A stretch of 16,987 bases of DNA. Source: Paracamarosporium sp. OC-R06-R3. Taxonomy: Eukaryota; Ascomycota; Dothideomycetes; Pleosporales; Didymosphaeriaceae. Where the stretch lies: contig JACVRA010000739.1 in the NCBI GenBank assembly GCA_019828545.1, positions 1 through 16,987 on the forward strand. Direction: 5' to 3'. Numbering within the stretch: position 1 is the first letter of the stretch; each line of letters opens with the position of its first letter. The notes under the pieces are model-generated. The model was not told the origin of the DNA. It saw nothing but the letters and a program-made list of their open reading frames with translations, and made no database searches. Below are positions 1 to 8,620 of the stretch, piece after piece. The position numbers were made by a program, and so were the translations under genes.

Positions 1-1223
1 AAAAATCTCGCGATAGTTGACTTTGTGGGCGTCGCTACAGTCTCATTTTATTGAGGCCTGACTTTGGTGTTCGCGTGCATGAGCTGACGGCGTGCACGAG
101 CTGCCAAGATTCGGTGCCACTAAAGCATGCTCACCTCACCGTGAGGGTCACCGGCTGCAGAAATTATTAGCTGAACAAAATCAAGCAGCCCAAGATGTGC
201 TGACGCACATCTTACGGCTCTAGACCTGGCTAATGCTTACTGACCACAACAACCATAGGATCCAACTTCGTTGCCGCCCACGCATGATGAGGCAGACATT
301 AATTACATACGGTTCAAACAAAGGGCGCGCTTCCGACGAATTATTTTATAGGTACTAATTGGAGAGAATCACATGAATGTGAATCTGCCAGGGTTAGCGG
401 GTGCAAATCTAGACAGTAAATGCCAAATGCGTCGCGATTCCCTAAAATGATCCGGCGGTAGGAAACAGATAATATGTCCTGTACCAATCCTTAGATGGTC
501 GATGCTCAGCAGAGCTGAACCTAAGCCGCTATTTGCGAGATCGCAACAAACAAAACTCTCCTTGGGTACTTGAGGAGTTTGGTTCGAATTTAGAGAGTGA
601 TTTCCTAGTGTTCTGCGCGTTTTATATCACAAAATCTCTCTATGATTGCTGTAGGTAGAAAACTCTCTCTGCGTAGATTGGGCAAGTGATAGCAAAGATG
701 TACAACACTGCTTCTACAGCGTGCGTTTGACTTGCATCAGGGAATGGTCACGCTCGGAATTCCGTGTATCTAGCCAGAAGATATGATCAAGCACAGTTCG
801 ATCCAGAACATGGAGACGAGCCTGAAGGCTCTACTATAAGTAAATTGGATGCCGGTGCTACGACACTGAGTTTCTATTTCCTCAATATCGACACGAAAGC
901 ACATGACTGAACGTCAACTGCCAGTCGCGGTTCGTCGACAGCACCGACCCCGCTTCCAGCACCCAGCCAGCCTGATGTGCACAACACGAACACCGACCAC
1001 TACCCGTAGAGTTTCACTAGCCAAGTACCAATCACGACCTGGGCACCATCTTAAGGTCCACTTTTATACACAATGCTGACTTCTGATTAATTCTCGGCCT
1101 ACCCTGGGTCAGCCGTTAATTGTAAAACTCCGTGATATAATAATCACCGAAAACCCCAAATTGAGATACCAGTTTTCCACAATTAAGCTATTCTCTTGAC
1201 GAACAAACCGAACTACAGTCATT
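1..1223. other. Gene-free left flank
   Basis: I see no open frame with codon bias, motif or splice structure that supports a gene here, on either strand. The stretch has ordinary base composition, unlike the AT-rich right end. Small structures visible are a 13-bp near-perfect direct repeat (74-86 and 91-103, one T/C difference) and a perfect 9-bp inverted repeat with a 4-base loop (192-200 and 205-213). A GTGAT/ATCAC inverted pair at 1132-1147 lies in an A/T-rich patch about 80 bp before the glyoxalase start and could belong to its promoter. The segment may be the regulatory region of the next gene plus decayed sequence. Confidence 0.5.
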
Positions 1224-1657
1224 ATGCTTGATCATTTCATGTTCAACGTCCTAACCTCACAATATGAAGAGATTGTAAATTGGTACCTCGCGGCTCTCGC
1301 CCCGCTCAACTACACAAAGCAGTTCGATTTCGACGGCCGGGCATGCGGTATGGGGCCCAGACCTGACCAAGTAGTTTTCTGGATCGGCGCAAGCGATGAG
1401 CAGACAGCCTACGGATTTCATCTTGCGTTTAAGGCGACGGACCACGAGACAGTCGACAGATTCTACGAAGCCGCGTTGAAAGCAGGTGGCAAGGACAACG
1501 GAAAACCTGGCCCAAGGCCTAGGTATGGTCCAAACTACTATGGTGCTTTCGTGCTCGATCCGCTGGGGTAAGTGCCGGTGATTGGGATGAGAGTAAGTGT
1601 ATGTCGCTGATCGGCTTTAGTAATAACATTGAGGCGGTGGATACATCAGCGCATTGA
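1224..1657 (+). CDS. Glyoxalase/bleomycin-resistance (VOC) fold protein
   Basis: A small one-domain protein of the vicinal oxygen chelate superfamily, 126 residues after splicing. Exon 1 is 1224-1567 and exon 2 is 1621-1657; the intron (1568-1620, 53 bp) starts GTAAGT and ends TTTAG. Splicing rebuilds the family's C-terminal motif: DPLG from exon 1 joins NNIEAV from exon 2. Reading through the donor instead gives an immediate TAA. The N-terminus, MLDHFMFNV, is a typical first beta strand with a candidate metal ligand His4; His66 (GFHLAF) and Glu119 (NNIEAV) are further candidate ligands. Members include glyoxalase I-like enzymes, extradiol dioxygenases and antibiotic-binding proteins, and many fungal paralogues have no known substrate, so I claim only the fold. 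No signal peptide is seen, so it is probably cytosolic. A second GTAAGT at 1591 is an alternative donor but would add codons beyond the stop. Confidence 0.9.
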
Positions 1658-1878
1658 AAGATCGTTGGGTACTTTTTGAGTCAAAAGCATCCTTCACCGT
1701 TTCAGTTTGAGGGTGCGGAATTAGGTGACGATCGAATATACCGTTTCAACATCTCCCAAACAGAACGAGTCGTGAAGTCTCTGTCATATTTTAACTTTAT
1801 TAGGACTGACTCCATCACGTTTCTGGAAGTAGCCTCTCTGTCCGTTCGTTGAGATAGAGCCGCTGATTTACCTGTAAC

Positions 1879-2862
1879 TCACTCGCTGATCAACTCTGCC
1901 ATCCATCTTGCCGCCTCATTCGCCATGCCGTTATTCCCATACACGAAATGCGGAGGAAGCTACCTCTTTCATTAGCTAGATCGATCACAAATGTAGCTCA
2001 AAGGGTTAATTTACCACCAACCACCTTCTTACATTTCCCGTCGCAACATCGAGCAAAAAGTTTTTCGAAACGCCCAGAAAGCCACCAAGTATCGACAAGG
2101 GGATCGTTGCAGCCGCTTTCAACTGCGCCGAGTTCGTAGCCACATCCTTGAGCAATGATAATTTATCATATACTCTGGCCTTCCACTCAGATATACTTGA
2201 TGGCAGATTGATGCCAGAGAGCGCGCTGTCGGTGCAGAGTAGATCCGGAGACATATTATCCTCATTGCAGTATGCTTTAAAAGAAAGACCGTCTGGAAGA
2301 GTCGAGGGAGCATCCATTAGTGCGTTCTCGTCTCCAAAAGTGGCGAGGCCTTTCAGTTGCTTGCGAGCGGTGGAGTTGATGCGATTGACGCACTTATGTG
2401 CACAGAGAGCACCTTGACTTCGCGATGATCAGTAGGCGAAGTCTAGGGTGCAAAAGAAGCTTGTGCATACCTCCACCCCGACACGAAGATGTTTACATCT
2501 GGACATCTGGACACATAACTGTTTACCGTTCTTGCGCATGCATTGCCGCAGCTCTCACTTCCGCCCTCCTTGACATAGTCGTCGAGGTTAGCGGGGTAGT
2601 CATCTTGGTTGACGCCCTGGACGTGGACGTCGCCGTTGAAAGCTTCGAGTAAGCTGTCCTTGAGGAATGGTCCAACCCACACGCCCAAATTTCCAGAGTC
2701 AAACGTGCCGCGACCGAATACCACCGCATTGGATGCACAGGAGGTGAAGCCGGCGATGACGTTGTCCATGTCGGTAGAGGTATCTGCTGCATCGCGGCGC
2801 AGGGGCGTCGCGAGAGAAAGCGAAGTGAAGACGATGACTGAAAGAAGACCCTTCATGGCCAT
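1879..2862 (-). CDS. Secreted cutinase-family serine esterase (CE5-like)
   Basis: A three-exon gene giving 291 residues. Exon 1 is 2862-2471, exon 2 is 2417-2015 and exon 3 is 1959-1879; introns are 53 and 55 bp. Residues 1 to about 20 form a signal peptide. GRGTF and GNLG (about residues 50-60) match the cutinase family, which cleaves cutin polyester or related esters outside the cell. The first splice site divides the nucleophile codon and rebuilds G-W-S-Q-G with Ser131. The likely acid is Asp189, in a C-x7-D-x2-C setting (Cys181 to Cys192). The catalytic His is His269 in LPPHFVYG, on exon 3. Without the second splice, exon 2 reads on to a stop two codons later and lacks this His. The C-terminal layout resembles the longer cutinase-like proteins rather than the roughly 200-residue classical cutinases, so the true substrate is uncertain. 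The next codon start, Met3 (MKGLL), is a possible alternative start. Its 3' end faces the VOC gene, 221 bp apart. Confidence 0.9.
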
Positions 2863-3586
2863 GAAATTAGGGTACTAGAATGAACCACAATGATTGTAGT
2901 CAAAGCACGAAGATGTACACGTGCGGAAGCGTAATTCTAACAAATTGCGATGGTCACCGCTTTATAGCGCATCGTACTTCCGTATTCTATCCGCAGCCTA
3001 ATCTCCGTCTATAACCTCAATGTTAAAAAAGCTTACACCGGCACGTCATGTATTCATCCCACGATCCTCTATCTCTTTACAGTAAAAGGCTTCGCCACAG
3101 TTCGGAGTAGTCGATGAACGTTGGGGGCTGTAAAGGCGGAATTTCTTTTGATGAGATTCGTTTCCATGCCTGTAGAATTCGCTTGCGGACTTTTGCTGCT
3201 GTGAAACATCGGAGGATCTTGTTCAGGTGGTTATTTTAGGGTCCGGAGATGGAGGCCAGTCTTAAAGGAATTAGCGTGTTCCACTAATAAGAGAAGTAGG
3301 CGACAAACTTATTGTGGCCAAAACCTTGTAACGATAGCATCTGGAACTACGTCGCGCTGATACGCAACAACAACAACTAACAAGATGAATACAACAGTCG
3401 GTTGATTCTACAACCCATACGAAATATGGTTTTAGTGTACTGTGGCAAGCTGTATCACAAATTCGGATAGATGCTGAGCGAGCTTCTGGTAGACCAAAGT
3501 GATCCGAGCGACCTCCCCACCCAGCAACATCTTACCCTCATTGTCTACTAGACAACATCATACTTCATTCTTTTCGCCAAAATCCT
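2863..3586. other. Spacer: cutinase promoter and GH115 3' region
   Basis: A 724 bp gap with no gene I can support. The left part, upstream of the cutinase ATG on the minus strand, must hold its promoter, including the TATA element at 2961-2966. The right part is downstream of the GH115 stop and should hold its 3' UTR. I found no repeats or RNA genes. Confidence 0.5.
2961..2966 (-). promoter_or_regulatory. TATA box of the cutinase-family gene
   Basis: On the minus strand this reads TATAAA within CTATAAAG, about 100 bp upstream of the cutinase ATG. The position and sequence suit a TATA element with a leader of roughly 60-70 bases. No transcription start can be seen directly. Confidence 0.45.
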
Positions 3587-6500
3587 TCAAAACCCCACCT
3601 TACTACTCTCCGGTGGCCCCAGATAACTATCTTTCACACCGCCTAGGTCAACAACAAGCCTGTGTATCACAGTGCCCGGTTCCAATAGCCACACCTTCAG
3701 CTTGTGCACCCCCTTCTCAACCTTGCCTAAGTCCGTCTTAATGACTCTAGCTCCATTGATGACGCTCTCACTCCACCCCTGGGGCATGCTCCCCAGCGTG
3801 CTACTCGGTACGGGACTTACCGTCGTCGATGTTCCCTCGTCTAACACGACCGCGAATTTCAACGGACTTGACGGGTTCACGTTAAAGGAAGGCGGAAGAT
3901 AAGCAATCAGCTTTGCGCTGGATGCAGAGGTAAAAGAATAAAACGTGTAAGTTGCGCTGGGACCTGTGGCAGTGTCTTGGGTGCCGGCGGTAATGGGGAG
4001 GAGGGTCAAGCCAGACTGTGTGCGGCCGTAATTTGGAATTACCTCGAGCGACGCACCAGAAGGGGATGGGTTGTGATCCGTGAATTGTGCCATCTCCATC
4101 GCGACAACGCCGTTAGACTCAACATATCCTTTGTATCCCACTGGTACGGCAACATTGTTCATCGGCAACGTGAGTTTGACGGCTGTCCCGGATTTGGGTG
4201 TAATCATGATGTTAGAGGTACTGCTACCGTTAGGAGCAGATGTCCAGTCCACGGAGATGGTGGCGCGGATAGTCGATGTGCCCGATGGGTAACTGATGGT
4301 GCCTTGAGAGGGAGTCACGCTGATGTAGGAGGAGGATGGCGTAATGGTAAAATCCACGGAGCCTGAGCCACGGGCATAGATTTCGATTGTGCGGTTCTCA
4401 GGAGTGTAAGGGTCAATTGCAAGGAGCGCAGGCGTGGAGTCGGGCGCTGATGCTGTGCTGCCTTGAACAGAGACACCCATCAAACCCGAGGAGGGTGCAG
4501 ATGTGCCGATTGTGGAGACGGAGGGCATAGTATTCGACCCGGGGTCTTGCCTTCGTGAAACGTTACTGCTGTCTTGATGGCGGAAAAGGGAAGAGAGTAA
4601 AGGGAGCATACCAGTTGTTATACCCAAAGTGTATCTGGTCCATCATATGATTCCACTTCCCGTTCAACAATCCATGATACCTCTTCTGAATAACACTATC
4701 TTGGGCATATGCCGCCTTCACATCCGCAGCAAGCTCATTCGTACTCATCCGCTTTTGTGCTGCATAGGCTTTGTTCCTCCCAGCATTGATGTACACTTGC
4801 TGCACGATTCGTCCCGCCATGACCGGGTGCAACACCATCTCGAAGAATGCGATCTGAATGGCGGGTGCAAGCTGATCGTACAGAGCTTGTGTCTTGTTCT
4901 GCAACGCCTCCCATTCATGCAGCACGTTCTCTGCTTCGTCGTAATTGACTGTGGAGTACAGAAACGGCGACATGTTCAGCAACTCATACTTCCTCCTTAT
5001 TATGAGCTTTCCATATGTAGCCATGGCCTCTGCAGTCCCCTGTGCGACAGTTTCACCAAACTCGCGCTTTGCCCATGATGTAAGCCACTTGTCGGTAGAG
5101 TCAGGTTTGAGGAAATTGGACATATCGTAGGCCATATCCAGGAAATGTGAAATTGGAATTTCGAGGGGTTTCAAATCTCCGACATTTACGATCCAGATCT
5201 GTGTGGCGTTTTTCTGGTGCGCAAGATGCATCTGCTGCCATGTCTTTGAGAGTTGAATGGTGTTGATCCACTTGTAGTTTCTTGGGTCTCCAACGTAATC
5301 AAAGTGGTAGTACACACCTGCATTACCGATCCTGTTTGCCTCGCTCGTGATGGGAAGTCGTTGGATGTTCCCGCTATTGTCGTCGCTCCACAAGATCGTA
5401 ATGTCTTCTGGTACTTTCATACCAGCCTGGTAGTACCCTCCTACCTCCTTGTATACGCACCACATCTGTGGCACAGCATTCAGACTCGAGACGCCGAGAG
5501 TGCTCTTTAAGATGCCTTGCTGTGCTGTAAAAACATCGACCAAGGACTTTGCATCCAGAGTCGGACTTCCAGTATCGCCGTCGCCGCGCATACCCATCGT
5601 CCAGACGACCTCCCAATTCTTACTCCGCGTTGCGCCGTCTTGCATGTATTTTTTCAAATTGTTCTGATTGCTTTTCCAGTCCCAAGGTTTAACCTTCTCT
5701 TTGTCTGCGCGCGCCATCGGCTCCGTATGACTTGTCCCCATTACAATGCCCATTTCATCTGCTAGCGGCCCGTTCTTGTTGTCATCGACGTGGAACTTGG
5801 AGGCCCACATGGCAGGCCAGAAGTAGTTTGCGCGCAAACGGAGCAGAAGTTCGAACACCTTTGCGTGAAAACGGCTGTCGTAGACTCCGCCGTAATTCGA
5901 CTTGACCCAATTTGTCAGCGCAGGCTGCTCGTCATTGATGAACAAGCCTCTGTATTTGATGGAAGGAGGGCCTTGAGTCTTCGCCTCGGGTAGTGCGTAG
6001 AGAGCAGTGTGATTCTTCGGAGGCACATCTGCCCACCAATACCAAGGTGATACGCCAATCTGCTCAGAGATGTCGTAGAGGGCGTATATGGTGCCGCGTT
6101 TGTCGCTTCCAGCGAGTACCAAGGCTCGATTGATGCCATCTACTGGTTCATCCACCAGAGTGGAGGTGAAAGTCTCCCATTTTCCTTTGGTGTTGGAGGC
6201 GTCGACTTTCCCCGCAGCTACAAGACTATCAACGAGAGGGGACTTTCCAATCGTGCCTAGTTGTTGACATGCATGTCAGTAGAAGGCCAGCCGAACAGCC
6301 ACAGCGGCCGTACAAGGCGCGTACCAGCGATGATGACGGGAGTGTCTGAGAGTCCCGAAGTGCTAGAGGCGACTCTTCCTTTCGTTCCGGTCACAAGCCC
6401 GAAGTCATTCGCAAGATCGTTGCCCGCACGCAACACGCCTGGCCAGTCTTTGCTGTCGATGACTATGGTCGGCGCTGAGCCAGTGCCGCCGAGCTTGAGC

Positions 6501-6610
6501 CCGCCATCCGTCTCGGAGAAGGCGATGCTCGCTGGCTGACCAATGGCTGCGGTGCCGACGAAGAAGAAGCAAAAGGGGAAGAGCATGAGCAACAAGGCGA
6601 AGAAGTTCAT
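3587..6610 (-). CDS. Secreted GH115 xylan alpha-1,2-glucuronidase
   Basis: A large glycoside hydrolase, 964 residues, the usual length for GH115. This family removes glucuronic acid or 4-O-methyl-glucuronic acid from glucuronoxylan. Exon 1 is 6610-6325, exon 2 is 6256-4612 and exon 3 is 4550-3587; introns are 68 and 61 bp. Met1 begins a strong signal peptide (MNFFALLLMLF, then FCFFFVGTAA). An upstream in-frame Met at 6634 would add MRATLRPT and is less likely. Family marks seen are YRGLFINDEQ near 197-206, RANYFWPAMW near 237-246, GIVMGTSHTEPM near 265-276, YKEVGGYY near 364-371 and ILWSDDNSGNIQRLP near 383-397. The splice after codon 643 turns NNW into NNWQDPGSNTMP, as expected for the family. 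The C-terminal third is a Ser/Thr/Pro-rich beta domain ending SYLGPPES, the usual terminus. It pairs logically with the nearby cutinase for plant wall attack. A CCCCAC at about 6677-6682 fits a CreA carbon-repression site, but such sites are common by chance. Confidence 0.94.
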
Positions 6611-7012
6611 GGTGGGCCGAAGTGTAGCGCGCACGATGCGCCTCGGAGACGCAGCATCTTGTATGCTTTCTTACAGACCCCACATGGACGACATGTTGTG
6701 GTGTTTGTCCTACCGAGCAATATGGCAGTCGACCGGCAAATGTGCTCCAATATCGAAGGGTCAATCGAGCAATATGCGGCGGTTCATGACGGATGCAGCC
6801 ACGTAGTCGGGTCGTCACATGGTCCACCGTATCATCGTGTCAAGCTGCTGCAAAAGGACGTTGGACGGCCGTGTGCAGAAGAGGAGGATGGGGAGGAGGA
6901 GGAGGAGGAGGAGGAGGAGGAGGAAGAAGAGGGCCCGAGCGTGGGCCACCCTACATAGTCGACGCCGCCCGGCCCAGGCGTCAGACATTCACCCCCGCGA
7001 CCGCCCCGAGGC
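6611..7012. promoter_or_regulatory. Divergent promoter of GH115 and mitochondrial kinase genes
   Basis: These 402 bp separate the GH115 start (minus) from the kinase start (plus), so they should drive both. The sequence holds a perfect GGA microsatellite at 6892-6924 and one CreA-like CCCCAC near 6677. No clear TATA box is visible on either side. Open frames crossing this region are repeat-driven and not credible genes. Confidence 0.6.
6892..6924. repeat. (GGA)11 microsatellite, polypurine tract
   Basis: Eleven perfect GGA units, inside a longer purine-only stretch that extends with GAGGA and GAAGAAGA on either side. It ends about 90 bp before the kinase ATG, so it may lie in that gene's promoter or 5' UTR. 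Purine mirror tracts of this kind can form triplex or stacked-G structures, and their length often varies between strains; neither point can be shown from one sequence. Confidence 0.95.
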
Positions 7013-8515
7013 ATGGCCCACGTCGCGCGCCCGCTCGTGATCCAGTCGCATCTGGTGCGCCAGTTCTGCCCGCAACATGTGCGCAGGGCCGGGCATGGGC
7101 TCTTCGCACGCAGCCGGCAGCAGCGCGCGCTGTCGACGGCCACGGTGACGGACCACGACATCGCGCGGCTGGCGAGCCTCCCGCTGCACCCGCTCACGCT
7201 CGCCGACCTGGTCAAGTCAGTACGCCATCGCGCCCCTGGAGCGCCTCGCTGACGATGCAGACACGGCCGGCCGCCCCTCACCACGCCGCAGCTGCTCACG
7301 TCGGCCAACTTCACCCTCTCCATCCTGCCCGCCCGCCTCGCCCACCGCATCCAGTCGCTCCGGAACCTGCCCTTCATCGTCGTCTCCAACCCGCACATAT
7401 CCAAGATCCACTCCAACTACATCCACAGCCTCTCGACCCTCCTGCCATGGGCGGAGCGCGACATCACGACCCTGGAGGACGAGGTCAAGTTCACAGAGGT
7501 CATGGCGGACCTCGTCAACACGCACAGCAACACCATCAGCATCCTGGCGCGCGGCTTCCTCGAGGCGCGCAAGTACATCTCGCCCAAAGACGTCACGCGC
7601 TTCCTGGATGAGCATCTGCGCGCCCGCATAGGAACCAGGCTGATCGCCGAACAGCATCTCGCCTTGCATTTTTCGTCGCAGCCGCACGCCGACATCATGC
7701 ACGAAAGCTCCGACAGCGACGGCTGGAACGGCGTTATTGACACCACGCTGAGACCCGCCAAGATCGTGCAGCACTGCGAGAACGTCGTCGGCGAGATATG
7801 CGAGCTCAAGTACGGCGTACGGCCGCACGTCGTCATCAACGGGGAGCCCAACTACACATTCGCCCACGTCCCCGTGCATCTCGAGTACATCATCACCGAG
7901 CTCCTGAAGAACGCCTTCCGCGCAACCGTAGAGAGCGGAAAGGAAAGGGAGCCCATCGAAGTCACCATTGCGCCTTTGCCCGAAGAGATGCCCGAGGCCA
8001 GGGACGCCGATGGTGTCGACATCCGCCCGAGAGTCAAAAATGTCGACCAGGGTACCACCGACATAGCGAGTAGTCGCTGGACAGGCAAGACGCCCACCGC
8101 ACCGTCCTCTTCCCAAATCCTGCCTCTTGCGCACAGCACGCCCGGTGTCACCATCCGCATTCGCGATCGAGGCGGTGGTATTTCGCCTGAGACGCTGCCG
8201 CATATCTGGGATTATAGTTTCACCACCTTCAACGATGACAAAGCGTCCTCGACCCTGTCAGGAAGAAGCAGCAACATGGATGCTCTGAATGCGATTTCAG
8301 GCCCAGGTGGAGACGGCGCCAACAGTCTTGCGGGGTTGGGATATGGGCTGCCGTTAGGAAGGGCGTATGCCGAGTACTTTGGCGGTGGTATCGCAATTCA
8401 AAGCCTTTGGGGATGGGGAACGGACGTCTACTTGAGTCTCAGGGGGGTGGGAAAGGTGGAAGAAGAGAGCTGGTTCCGTAGATATGAGAAGGACAACGGC
8501 GCCGAGATGGGATAG
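7013..8515 (+). CDS. Mitochondrial PDK/BCKDK-family protein kinase
   Basis: A GHKL-fold kinase of the pyruvate dehydrogenase/branched-chain ketoacid dehydrogenase kinase family, 485 residues. It should phosphorylate and switch off the E1 subunit of a mitochondrial dehydrogenase complex. Exon 1 is 7013-7215 and exon 2 is 7261-8515. The 45-bp intron starts GTCAGT and ends GCAG; it splits Lys68 and rebuilds DLVKHGRPPL, a family hallmark. The N-terminus is Arg-rich and acid-free up to RALSTA near residue 40, a good mitochondrial targeting peptide. ATP-site boxes are the N-box ELLKN (281-285), G1 DRGGGI (370-375) and G2 GLGYGLPLGRAYAEYFGG (from 426). The intervals between N-box and G1 and between G1 and G2 are longer than I recall for animal PDKs, owing to Pro/Ser-rich inserts. 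Fungi have two or more paralogues (yeast Pkp1 and Pkp2); I cannot tell which this is, nor choose PDH over BCKDH. It converges on BMS1, with 105 bp between the stops. Confidence 0.93.
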
Positions 8516-8620
8516 AACACCATCACACCGTGTAGATATCATACACATATATACAGGGAGTCGATCAATAATTGCATCCTTATTTACAAGTCAACATGGC
8601 CCAAACACAGAGTATAAGAC

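Noticed and set aside
580..596. Possible tRNA T-loop (GGTTCGAATTT)
   Set aside because: The bases flanking TTCGAAT do not form a 5-bp stem and no acceptor, D or anticodon arm can be placed around it.
2006..2317. Separate small gene starting at the ATG at 2317 (minus)
   Set aside because: It is exon 2 of the cutinase gene: splicing 2471 to 2417 rebuilds the GWSQG nucleophile motif in the same frame.
6793..7611. Long plus-strand open frame through the GGA tract and into the kinase gene
   Set aside because: It is low-complexity Gly/Pro/Arg/His sequence produced by the microsatellite and by an off-frame reading of the kinase exons.
7217..8203. Long open frame antisense to the mitochondrial kinase
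   Set aside because: It lies opposite a well-supported coding exon in GC-rich DNA, where antisense frames stay open by chance; its protein has no family marks.
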